From Eubacterium sp. (lineage in GTDB: Bacteria > Bacillota > Clostridia > Oscillospirales > Acutalibacteraceae), in assembly GCA_017450645.1 (NCBI GenBank), contig JAFSTE010000005.1:1-64000 (forward strand): a stretch of 64,000 nt of DNA, written 5' to 3'. The translations under genes and the position numbers were made by a program. Position 1 is the first letter of the stretch, and every line of letters begins with the position of its first letter. The notes under the pieces are model-generated. The model was not told the origin of the DNA and searched no databases. It saw only the letters and a list, made by a program, of their open reading frames with translations. Shown one piece after another: positions 26,462 to 34,086 of this stretch.

Positions 26462-27988
26462 TTAAGCTTTTTTTCTTTTTCTTTCAACAATAAGGTATAT
26501 GAATATTACCGCTGATGCTGAAACTGCCGCAAGAGCCGAAATCAGCACGAAATCCGAATTACCTGTTGCAGGCGATGTTTTTGAGGTGTCCCTTCCCTCT
26601 GAGGAAGTACCGCTATCGCTTTCTTTTTCCTCTTTTTCCGTTGCAGTCTCAATGAGGGCGTACGGGCTGAAATGGTCTGTCCAGAATGCCAGATAATCTT
26701 TTCCGTCGATGGTTATTACGCTTTCTTCAAACTCAACATCAGCACCTGCCATCACCAGAACCGCTTCCAAATCCTTTTTATCCCAACCATCTGGAATCTG
26801 TATCAGAACTCTGACCTTGCCGGCTATTTCTCCGCTGATTTTTTCATTTTTAGCGTTATACAGTTCTATTTCAAAGAACGCTACGTTTTCAACCTTGTGA
26901 GTGTCGTCCAAATTAGCCAGAAGTTCGTTGTATCTTGCGGAGCCCGGTTCAATCGATTTGACCTTTAACTCTACGCCTTCGGGCAGAACCTTATACGGGT
27001 CCTGTAAAATAGTTTTCAGTTTCTGCCCGTTAAAGGCAGTCATACTTTCACCGACTCCGATTTCTTCTTTTTTTGTATCAAGGCACTTTTCGCACCGGTA
27101 CTCGGCGCTGACAGGTCCGATGGTGGCGGGCATAACTTCCCATTGATGTCCACCTTGCGAAGCCGTCTGATATTCGCTCGAGCACGCAACGCATTTGGCT
27201 TTTCCATCGCAGTTTGCCGTGCCGCCGTAATGCGCTTCGCCGTATTGGCAAACGGTGCATTTATGCTGATTGGCATTGTTTGCGTCGGGCTGCCATTTGT
27301 GCTGTTCCTTGTAAGAGCATTTTGTGCATATATGCTCAGAATAGTTCTTATCGTTTACTTTAAAATCGTGCGCTTCCGTTGTATTGCAGCGTGAGCACTT
27401 ATGCTGAGCGGAGTTGCTGCTGTCCTTTTCCCAGTTGTGAATATAGGTGAAGGTGCCGCCCGGGGTTTCTGTTAACGAAGACGGAGCGCCTCCGTCATCG
27501 CCCATACCGATTACGGCGTATTCGATTTTGAAGCTGTCGCCGTCGGTAACAATACCGGTGTCTTTGAACAAGCCCTTGTCAAAATTACACGGAATAGTTA
27601 TCGAGTTCAGGCTTTCGCAATCAACAAATGCGCTCATACCGATAGAGGTCAGTTTCGTACACTCCGACAAATCAAGAGATGTAAGCGCTGTGCAGCTGCC
27701 GAAAGCACTGTCAGAGAGTGCTGTTACGCTATAGCTTTTACCGTCGTTTGTAACCGTGCAGGGAACCGTTATTTCGGTAACGGTTTTGGGGTCAAAGTTT
27801 TCATTGAACCCCGCTGTTACAGTGCCGGGAGCGCCGTCGCTTCCCTCTGACGTAACAAGGTACATGAGTTTACCTTCCTCAATAAAATCGTCAACTTCAG
27901 CCATTGCCGTAAAAGGCAGGTTAACGCTTATAAGCAATATAGCTAATATAATTGATGTTAACGCCCTGACGGGTTTTGCAGTTTTCAT
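26462..27988 (-). CDS. Cell-wall-anchored leucine-rich-repeat protein with Cys-pair repeats
   Basis: The 508-residue protein has a signal peptide (about 1-30), a BspA-type LRR region (about 75-140, LTSLDLSECTKLTSIG...), and a histidine/cysteine region with repeated CxxC pairs (about 195-310). A beta-rich region follows (DGWDKKDLEAVLVM...). The C-terminus has a sortase-like signal: SPATG, a hydrophobic helix, then RKRKK. It is probably displayed on the wall, with metal-binding or structural Cys pairs. It lies between the truncated and complete spoVT copies. Function is unknown. Confidence 0.7.
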   Translation of the reverse strand: MKTAKPVRALTSIILAILLISVNLPFTAMAEVDDFIEEGKLMYLVTSEGSDGAPGTVTAGFNENFDPKTVTEITVPCTVTNDGKSYSVTALSDSAFGSCTALTSLDLSECTKLTSIGMSAFVDCESLNSITIPCNFDKGLFKDTGIVTDGDSFKIEYAVIGMGDDGGAPSSLTETPGGTFTYIHNWEKDSSNSAQHKCSRCNTTEAHDFKVNDKNYSEHICTKCSYKEQHKWQPDANNANQHKCTVCQYGEAHYGGTANCDGKAKCVACSSEYQTASQGGHQWEVMPATIGPVSAEYRCEKCLDTKKEEIGVGESMTAFNGQKLKTILQDPYKVLPEGVELKVKSIEPGSARYNELLANLDDTHKVENVAFFEIELYNAKNEKISGEIAGKVRVLIQIPDGWDKKDLEAVLVMAGADVEFEESVITIDGKDYLAFWTDHFSPYALIETATEKEEKESDSGTSSEGRDTSKTSPATGNSDFVLISALAAVSASAVIFIYLIVERKRKKA

Positions 27989-28155
27989 AATTCACTCCTC
28001 CTGATTATATAAAACTAGCACAATAATTATAGCGTATTATTGTGTTAAAATCAATAATTAAAATTTACAGAATTTCTCAGCTTCTCTTTTACATATGTTC
28101 GTTGTTTATGTGCAAAATATTACAGTAGCAGATTTTGAAAAAGGGAGAGATTGTT

Positions 28156-28692
28156 TTGAAAGCAACAGGAATTGTGAGAAGGATTGACGACCTGGGAAGG
28201 ATTGTTATTCCAAAAGAAATCCGCAGGTCGTTTCGTATAAAAGAGGGTGACCCGCTGGAGATTTATACCGACGCGGAGGGCGAGGTTATTTTTAAAAAGT
28301 ATTCGCCGATTGGCGAGCTGTCGAACTTCGCTTCGCAGTACGCCGAGGTACTCCACAAGAGCGGAGGGCTGCCGATTGCGATTATGGATAACGACCATGT
28401 TATCGCAGCGTCGGGTATAAGCAAGCGCGAGGTGCTCGAAAGGCGCGTTACAAAGAGTCTCGAGGAGCTTATGGACAACCGCCAGATACACATTAAGACC
28501 GACAGCGTGCCCGGGCTTAACGCCATAGAGGGCTGCAACCGAATGGCTGATGTGGTGTATCCGATAATCTACGGCGGCGATGTCAGCGGGGCGGTAGCGC
28601 TGCTCGAGGACGAAAACGGAGAGCTCCCGAGCGAGACCGATATCAAGCTCGTACAGGTTGCGGCAGCATTTTTGGGTAAGCAAATGGAGTGA
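28156..28692 (+). CDS. spoVT: Stage V sporulation protein T, AbrB-family regulator
   Basis: SpoVT controls late forespore genes. The 178-residue protein has the AbrB swapped-hairpin DNA-binding domain (1-52) and a GAF-like C-terminal domain (about 56-178, ending ...AAFLGKQME). Length equals Bacillus SpoVT. The start is the TTG at 28156, with GGGAGAG six to seven bases before, giving KATGIVRR in register with the family. An earlier TTG at 28135 lacks a site. Expression in the forespore by sigma-G is known in Bacillus; I could not identify such a promoter with certainty. Confidence 0.93.
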   Translation: MKATGIVRRIDDLGRIVIPKEIRRSFRIKEGDPLEIYTDAEGEVIFKKYSPIGELSNFASQYAEVLHKSGGLPIAIMDNDHVIAASGISKREVLERRVTKSLEELMDNRQIHIKTDSVPGLNAIEGCNRMADVVYPIIYGGDVSGAVALLEDENGELPSETDIKLVQVAAAFLGKQME

Positions 28693-28770
28693 ACTCTTGT
28701 GCAATTTGTACAAAATATTCTTAACTCTTTTGTATAATATAGACATAGAGTAAAAATGATAAAAAAAGGC

Positions 28771-28798
28771 TTGCATTTTGAAAAATGGGGTGTATAAT
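28771..28798 (+). promoter_or_regulatory. Promoter of candidate small RNA
   Basis: TTGCAT (28771-28776), a 16-base spacer and TATAAT (28793-28798). A second TATAAT at 28733-28738 may be an earlier start. Confidence 0.65.
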
Positions 28799-28803
28799 GT
28801 GAA

Positions 28804-28966
28804 CCAAGTTGAGGGAAGAACGAGCGATAGTCAACTGGCTCACCCTCATTTACATATAACAACAACGGCTGTTAATCAGCCTTATGATATAGCTTTTAGA
28901 TTTTTTACATAAATTTTACTCCACAAACAAAACGGACGCGAGTTAATCGCGTCTGTTTTGTTTTTA
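28804..28966 (+). ncRNA. Candidate structured small RNA downstream of spoVT
   Basis: A promoter and an intrinsic terminator enclose about 160 bases with no open frame. Near the 5' end GTGAACCAAGTTGA (28799-28812) pairs with TCAACTGGCTCAC (28831-28843), with one mismatch and one bulge. TGAGGG (28810-28815), at the inner edge of this hairpin, can also pair with CCCTCA (28843-28848) just after it, giving a possible pseudoknot. Then GGCTG-TTAAT-CAGCC (about 28867-28881) forms another hairpin. It does not show the 6S layout (ends not complementary) or SRP, tmRNA or RNase P motifs. I do not recognise the family. Confidence 0.55.
28928..28966 (+). terminator. Terminator of candidate small RNA
   Basis: A 14-base stem (28928-28941 with 28947-28960, one G-U pair) is followed by TTTTT. 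Confidence 0.85.
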
Positions 28967-29005
28967 TATTTAGTTTTTCGATTTGTAAACAATCATTCAC
29001 CCCTG

Positions 29006-29035
29006 TTGACAAGCAATATAAACGTAATATATAAT
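29006..29035 (+). promoter_or_regulatory. Promoter of the gene at 29110
   Basis: TTGACA (29006-29011), an 18-base spacer and TATAAT (29030-29035). Confidence 0.7.
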
Positions 29036-29109
29036 GTTGTTGCAAGACAAAAACAATTAACACAGACACACACTAGCTATTGGATTTTAATAAGTGAGGG
29101 GTCGGTCAT

Positions 29110-29640
29110 ATAAAAAAGAAAAGTATAATTATAATTCTTGTATTGGTATCATTTATTACAATTGTGTTTGTTGTCCCTATAAGTTATACTACAAACATTG
29201 ATAAAAATAATATTATTGAAATTGAAAATTTGGGATTAAATGATAATAATTTTGATATTATTAATTCGTACTGCAAAATGAGCAACAAAAAATCAATTAT
29301 ACCAATACCAATATACAAAGAATTTTTTATTGCAGAAATTGCAATTGACGATGCTAATGAATTAGTCGGTAATCCGGAGCCGGAGAACAAGGATTTTTAT
29401 ATATGTTCTGATAAACCCGAGTCGTCAGTTAATTACGATTTCACAAACAATAATATATTAAAAACCATTCCAAAATATACAACCGAAAAATGGGTGGACG
29501 CTGTTTATGACAAAAAGCTCACCTGGTATAAAACAGCACCGCCTGGCGAATTAACATTTGGCAAAGAATCTGCAGAATTATTTGTGGCATTTAATGAAGA
29601 TAATCCAACAAAAGCGTTTATAATTTTTAATCAATCATAA
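29110..29640 (+). CDS. Membrane-anchored protein, unknown, apparent ATA start
   Basis: The frame encodes a natural signal anchor if read from 29110: KKKSIIIILVLVSFITIVFVV after the first codon. GAGGGG (29095-29100) sits at proper distance, but the first codon is ATA, not ATG, GTG or TTG. The first standard start in frame is a TTG at 29143, inside the hydrophobic helix and without a ribosome site. The outer part (about 140 residues) is asparagine- and isoleucine-rich and of low G+C. No family is recognised. It is either translated from a rare start or recently inactivated. Confidence 0.5.
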   Translation: MKKKSIIIILVLVSFITIVFVVPISYTTNIDKNNIIEIENLGLNDNNFDIINSYCKMSNKKSIIPIPIYKEFFIAEIAIDDANELVGNPEPENKDFYICSDKPESSVNYDFTNNNILKTIPKYTTEKWVDAVYDKKLTWYKTAPPGELTFGKESAELFVAFNEDNPTKAFIIFNQS

Positions 29641-29790
29641 CAGTCGGCGTATTAACAAGCAATATATATGCTTTTAAAAACGAAAAACAAATTATTGAGG
29701 TGTCTTGCAAATGAAATTGAGCAAAAATTGAAAAGTATTAAATTTGAATTTGAAGGAACAAGTGTTAAATCCTATTAAATCTCAAAAATG
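29641..29790. other. Gap after the ATA-start gene
   Basis: Another frame reads VGVLTSNIYAFKNEKQIIE then a stop near 29712. This could be the displaced 3' end of the preceding gene after a frameshift, or chance. Nothing else is supported. Confidence 0.25.
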
Positions 29791-29793
29791 CAA

Positions 29794-29840
29794 GGCTCCC
29801 TTTGAGCACCCTGCGAAAATCGGGTGCTCAAAGGGAGTCT
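29794..29840. terminator. Terminator of the beta-propeller gene (bidirectional)
   Basis: A very long stem, GGCTCCCTTTGAGCACCC paired with GGGTGCTCAAAGGGAGTC, has a ten-base loop. Confidence 0.8.
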
Positions 29841-29844
29841 TTTG

Positions 29845-31755
29845 TTATTTGCCGAGTGTGAAGCTTTCGATGCTCTCTGCCGTGGTGTCAACGGCGTAGA
29901 GGTGATTGCCGATATAGACGATACGGTCAATGCTGTTGTCGCTCTTGTACTCCTTAAGGACTTTGATTTTGCCGTCCTTTTCGGTGAACACAAGCGCTTT
30001 GCCCGATTCTCCGTAATATGCCGGCTCGTCATAGACTTCGCCCTCTTCGGCGTCGTCGTAAACCTCCTCATCCTCGTAATTATCAATAACAATAGGAATT
30101 GCGAGATAGCCCTCTTCCCTGTTTTGCATGATTGCCTTGTGGTCTTCCTGCGCGGGGCTGGTTGCGCCCGAATATACCTTAGTATCCAGCACACGCGGTT
30201 TATTGTCGTTACTTATATCAAACAGCACTATTTTAACGCCGTTTGTCGCTTCGCCCCACTCGGTACTTTCGGTAGAGTAGCCGATACCCATAAGCTTATC
30301 CTCGCCGACCGGCACAAGATTAGTAGAAAAGCCGTCAATCTTAACTTTACCCGTAATCTTAGGGTCGCGCGGATTGCTCAGGTCGATTATGAACAGCGGG
30401 TCAGTGGTTTCGTAAGTGATTACATACGCCTTGTCGCCGATATACTTAACCGCTTCGATATGCTCGCCCTTTGCGTATCCGCCAACCGAGCCGACAAGGT
30501 CGAGCTTTTCGTCGAGTACAAAGAGCTTATTGATATCGTTGTTAACCGTAGTTGCAACGCGAAGGTAGCCGTCCTTTTCGTCAAACGAGAACTGGTTATT
30601 AACGCTGCCCCTGACATTACCGGTGGCAACCTGCTTGAGTGAAGTAGCGCCCGATAGTTTGTACTTAACTATACCCGTTACTTCATGGCTGTCGGTATAA
30701 GTTGTGCAGGCGATGTAGATATTCTCGGTAGTGCAGAACACCTCATTCGCGCCGCCCATAACCGCTCTTACCTTTTTGTTGCGGCTCAGACCGTTTTTAG
30801 TGTCGATTGCGCCGATAACAGCGTAATCGGGCTCGGTGCAGTCCTTGAATGCACAGATGTCTTTTGCGGGGATTTTTTGAAGTTCCCCGTCCTCGTCGGT
30901 ACAGCAGGGCACGAAGCGCTTACTCGTAGCGTAGGTGGTGGAAACTACATAAATACTGTCGCCTACCATACGCGAGGTAGAATATTCACCGCTTTGTTTA
31001 AAGGTGTCGAGCTCGCGGATTTTAGTCCTGTCGCTGACATCATACGCCTTGACAATCGTATTGTAAGTGGTGGTGTACTTCTTTTTATTATACTTGCTCT
31101 CGGTGCCGAGTATATAGAGTCTGTCACCGTTGAGATACAGCTCTCTGTAATTCAGCACGCTGCTGTCGTTAAAGGTTTTAGAAGCGAGAACGCACATTCC
31201 GTCCTTCGCCGAATAGATAACGAGCGTGGACTCGGAAGTATCGATAAAATAGATGTACTCGCCGTCGGTTTTGATAATATCCGCCTCGTCTACATCCTCA
31301 ATCTGGGTATATGTTGTGCTGTGCGACTCTGCGCCGTCAGCGGCATCTGCTGCAGACTCATTGCTGACGCTTTTTTCATAAAGGTCTTTTGTAACAACGC
31401 CAAACATATTAAAACCGCGTTCTGGTTTGGAATATAATTTATCCGAAAAATTTTCAAGTTCGTCGTAGCTTGTAAAGTACACCAAGCCGTCCTTTTCGGA
31501 CTTTGCAATCGCCTTGTCGATACGCGACTGTCGGATTGCGTTACCCGACACGACGGAGGTAATCACTATCGCGATACACGCCGCCACTGCCGCAAGTGGC
31601 TTTAGTACGCGCTTTTTATTCTTATTAACTTTTACAATATTATTAACGCTTGTTCCCTGCTCGAGCCTTGCTTTAATATTTTCCTCGCTTAGAGAGTCGG
31701 GAGCGTTAATATTTTCTTTTTCAAACTGTGATACGATAAAATCCTTGTTTTTCAT
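29845..31755 (-). CDS. Membrane-anchored beta-propeller protein, probable partner of ECF sigma factor
   Basis: The 636-residue protein has a cytoplasmic N-terminus of about 48 residues, one membrane helix (about 49-70) and a large outer domain. The outer domain has repeated propeller strands (DGEYIYFIDTSESTLVIYS, GDRLYILG, DKAYVITY, GNHLYAVDT), fitting the Beta_propel family (PF09826). The start ATG at 31755 has TTGGAG within the end of the sigma gene, only five bases past its stop. The order sigma-then-membrane-protein is that of sigma/anti-sigma pairs. I infer that the N-terminus restrains the sigma factor and the propeller senses something outside. Confidence 0.75.
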   Translation of the reverse strand: MKNKDFIVSQFEKENINAPDSLSEENIKARLEQGTSVNNIVKVNKNKKRVLKPLAAVAACIAIVITSVVSGNAIRQSRIDKAIAKSEKDGLVYFTSYDELENFSDKLYSKPERGFNMFGVVTKDLYEKSVSNESAADAADGAESHSTTYTQIEDVDEADIIKTDGEYIYFIDTSESTLVIYSAKDGMCVLASKTFNDSSVLNYRELYLNGDRLYILGTESKYNKKKYTTTYNTIVKAYDVSDRTKIRELDTFKQSGEYSTSRMVGDSIYVVSTTYATSKRFVPCCTDEDGELQKIPAKDICAFKDCTEPDYAVIGAIDTKNGLSRNKKVRAVMGGANEVFCTTENIYIACTTYTDSHEVTGIVKYKLSGATSLKQVATGNVRGSVNNQFSFDEKDGYLRVATTVNNDINKLFVLDEKLDLVGSVGGYAKGEHIEAVKYIGDKAYVITYETTDPLFIIDLSNPRDPKITGKVKIDGFSTNLVPVGEDKLMGIGYSTESTEWGEATNGVKIVLFDISNDNKPRVLDTKVYSGATSPAQEDHKAIMQNREEGYLAIPIVIDNYEDEEVYDDAEEGEVYDEPAYYGESGKALVFTEKDGKIKVLKEYKSDNSIDRIVYIGNHLYAVDTTAESIESFTLGK

Positions 31756-31760
31756 AGCAA

Positions 31761-32276
31761 TCACTCCAAAATATCTCTGAGTTTATTAAGGCTGCGCGAC
31801 AGCTTTGAACGCACCGCGCCCGAGGTCATATCGACGATTTTGCCGATTTCTTTACTGTTAAAACCCGCAACGCAGGAGAGTATAACAATCTCTCTTTCGT
31901 CGTCCTTAAGGCTTTGCAGTGCCGACTGAAGCTCGGTTTTTTCTACAGCGTCGGACGCCGAATTATCAAAGAGCAGATTTTCCATATCGTCGATATTGCT
32001 GTTTTTGCGCGCTATCGCCTGCCGCTTAATCTGGGCAGCGCAGGTGCAGTAAAGAATGCGGAATATCCATGACGGGAATGCCTCAGCCTTTTTAAGCGAG
32101 CCTATCTGTATGTATGCCGACAGGGCACATTCCTGCACCGCGTCCTCGGCGTCGGACTCGTTTTGCAGGCGGTAAAAGGCATAGCGGTAAAGCCTGTCCT
32201 TGTAAAGCCCGTAAAGCTCAGCAAAGGCGTCCTTGTCGCCGGATTTGGCAAGAAGTATTAAATCCTTTTCGTTCAT
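31761..32276 (-). CDS. ECF-type RNA polymerase sigma factor
   Basis: The 171-residue protein has sigma region 2 (about 10-85, FAELYGLYKDRLYRYAFYRL then DAEDAVQE) and region 4 (about 115-168, with LKDDEREIVILSCVAGFNSKEIG and a helix-turn-helix). It lacks regions 1 and 3, as ECF factors do. The start at 32276 has AAGGAAG upstream; in-frame codons before it carry no site. It is translationally coupled to the membrane propeller protein. Autoregulation is usual for such pairs, but I could not define its promoter. Confidence 0.9.
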   Translation of the reverse strand: MNEKDLILLAKSGDKDAFAELYGLYKDRLYRYAFYRLQNESDAEDAVQECALSAYIQIGSLKKAEAFPSWIFRILYCTCAAQIKRQAIARKNSNIDDMENLLFDNSASDAVEKTELQSALQSLKDDEREIVILSCVAGFNSKEIGKIVDMTSGAVRSKLSRSLNKLRDILE

Positions 32277-32349
32277 TGTGTCACTTCCTTTAAAAGCGCT
32301 TTCATATGTTAAGTATAATAAAAAGTGTAAAGTGTTGCAAGAAATTTGG

Positions 32350-32450
32350 AAAAATTTCAGACTCAAGACTCAAGAGAATGGCGGTCTGCGCCGCACCTGA
32401 TTATAACAGGTCACTCGTGAACTACACCTGCAGACAAAAAAATAAACGCC
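32350..32450. repeat. Composite intergenic repeat with CACCTGATTATAA core
   Basis: ACTCAAGA units, then AATGGCGGTCTGCGCCG, then CACCTGATTATAA. It is related to the repeat at 7328-7428 and to the reverse of 33966-34086, but with a different short hairpin. Confidence 0.5.
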
Positions 32451-32457
32451 GAAGCGT

Positions 32458-32892
32458 TTATTCTTTATTATTCTTTTTAAACATTGTAAATACTTTTGTT
32501 CCGGTGTAGATATTGACCGCGGCGGAGCACATATAAATCAGCGCCGACACAATCATTATCGCAATTTCTCTTGCCGCTGCGCCCGTAATGCCGAAGTACA
32601 AAAACAGCACGCCGATTGCGGCGGGGATAATCGCCCAGATTATCGGGAACTCTACCGTAACGCCGCTGCGGTTATAGTCGCCAAGCAGCATTACCAGCAC
32701 TACGCCAAGCAGCGCGCTCGCCACACAAAACAGCGACATATTAAAAAACAAGCTCTCGTTATAATTAAAATTAGGCACGATAAAAACCGCGATATAATTC
32801 ATTTTAAACAGCTTTATTGCCGCTACAGCAATACCGACGCCGTAGGTGCAAAGGTTAATAAAAACGGCAAGACCTTTAGCTAAAGCGTTCAT
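32458..32892 (-). CDS. Four-helix membrane protein, unknown
   Basis: The 144-residue protein has four predicted membrane helices (about 7-27, 52-70, 82-102 and 108-130) and a short basic tail. GGAGG precedes the ATG, which overlaps the hisC stop (ATGA). It is thus translationally coupled to hisC. No family is recognised. Confidence 0.55.
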   Translation of the reverse strand: MNALAKGLAVFINLCTYGVGIAVAAIKLFKMNYIAVFIVPNFNYNESLFFNMSLFCVASALLGVVLVMLLGDYNRSGVTVEFPIIWAIIPAAIGVLFLYFGITGAAAREIAIMIVSALIYMCSAAVNIYTGTKVFTMFKKNNKE

Positions 32893-33953
32893 TATTTTTC
32901 CTCCAAAAATCTTTTAGTTTCGGCGAGGAACACATCCATTTCGCCGTCTGTGCCGATAGTAATACGAACATATTTATCTATCCTCGGCAGCGAGAAATAC
33001 CTTATAAACACCTTTTTCGACTTAAGAAATTCAAAATACTCCTTCATAGAGTAGTCGCTGTGGGTCACAAGAATAAAGTTAGAGCTTGAATCGAGCACCT
33101 CAAAGCCGAGGGCGCGAAGCTCGTTTGTAACTCTGCTGCGGGTGGCGATAACCTTGTTAATAGTGGATTTGAAATACCCGTCGTCCTCAAGAGAAGCGAT
33201 GCCCATAGCGATGGACAGACTGTCAACGGTGTATGAATTGTACGAATTTTTGACCGCTTCAAGCACCGAGATAAGCGTTTTACTTCCGATGGCAAAGCCG
33301 ATACGCATACCCGCAAGCGAACGCGATTTTGAAAAAGTACCGCACACAAGCAGATTTTCGTATTCCTTAGTGAGCGCAACGCTTGAGTAGCCGCCGAAGT
33401 CGACATACGCTTCGTCCACGATAACAACGCTGTCGGTATTATAGGAAAGGAGCGTTCTTATAAACTGCTCCCCTTCGCAAAGCGAGGTAGGCGCGTTAGG
33501 GTTAGGGATAACCACGCCGCCGTTTTGTTCCCTGTAATCCTCGACATTTATCCTGAAATCCTTATCGAGCGGATAGGTCTTAAACGGGATATTAAACAGC
33601 TCGCACCAAACGGGGTAAAAGCTGTAAGTGATGTCGGGGTAAACAATCGGCTTGTCGCTGCAGAAAAACGACTGAAAAGCGAGCGCAAGCACATCGTCCG
33701 AGCCGTTGCCGACAAACACATTTTCGACCTCAACGCCGTAATACTCGGCAAGCGCTTCCTTTAAAACGGTAGCGTTTGCGTTAGGGTAAAAGCGCAGCGA
33801 GTCGGTGTTAAAGCTCTTTAGCGCCTCAACAGCCTTAGGCGACGGAGGATAGGGGTTTTCGTTAGCGTTAATCTTAACGATATCCTTTTCCTTGCTCTGC
33901 TCACCCGGAACATAGGGTTCAATTTTTCGTAAATTGTCAGTAAAAGAATTCAT
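32892..33953 (-). CDS. hisC: Histidinol-phosphate aminotransferase (class I/II PLP)
   Basis: The enzyme transaminates imidazole-acetol phosphate in histidine synthesis; some relatives act on aromatic amino acids. The 353-residue protein has NANENPYPPSPKAVEAL, GNGSDDVLALAFQSF, the substrate loop NPNAPTS, DEAYVDFGG and the PLP lysine in TFSKSRSLAGMRIGFAIG. AAAGGA lies ahead of the start. No other his genes are near, so an aromatic or other transaminase role cannot be excluded. Confidence 0.85.
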   Translation of the reverse strand: MNSFTDNLRKIEPYVPGEQSKEKDIVKINANENPYPPSPKAVEALKSFNTDSLRFYPNANATVLKEALAEYYGVEVENVFVGNGSDDVLALAFQSFFCSDKPIVYPDITYSFYPVWCELFNIPFKTYPLDKDFRINVEDYREQNGGVVIPNPNAPTSLCEGEQFIRTLLSYNTDSVVIVDEAYVDFGGYSSVALTKEYENLLVCGTFSKSRSLAGMRIGFAIGSKTLISVLEAVKNSYNSYTVDSLSIAMGIASLEDDGYFKSTINKVIATRSRVTNELRALGFEVLDSSSNFILVTHSDYSMKEYFEFLKSKKVFIRYFSLPRIDKYVRITIGTDGEMDVFLAETKRFLEEK

Positions 33954-33965
33954 TTTGGTCCTTTA

Positions 33966-34086
33966 TAATTATGAATTAATAATGATTAATTATGAATTTC
34001 GGGTGCTCGCCGCACGGGCATTTTATAATCAGGTGTGGACAGAGTCCACCATTAATTCATAATTCATAACTCATAATTCTTAATTA
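33966..34086. repeat. Composite intergenic repeat, reverse copy of the 7328 type
   Basis: GGGTGCTCGCCGCACGGGC leads to TTATAATCAGGTGTGGACAG, AGTCCACCATTAATTCATAATT and tandem CATAATT units. It is near-identical over about 40 bases to the reverse of 7328-7400. Confidence 0.7.

Noticed and set aside
28804..28966. 6S, SRP or tmRNA identity for the candidate small RNA
   Set aside because: The 5' and 3' ends do not pair as in 6S, and the SRP GGAAGG and tmRNA tRNA-like motifs are missing.
30685..31437. 250-codon frame opposite the beta-propeller gene
   Set aside because: It is antisense to a clear protein with propeller repeats. Such frames arise from codon bias in this genome.
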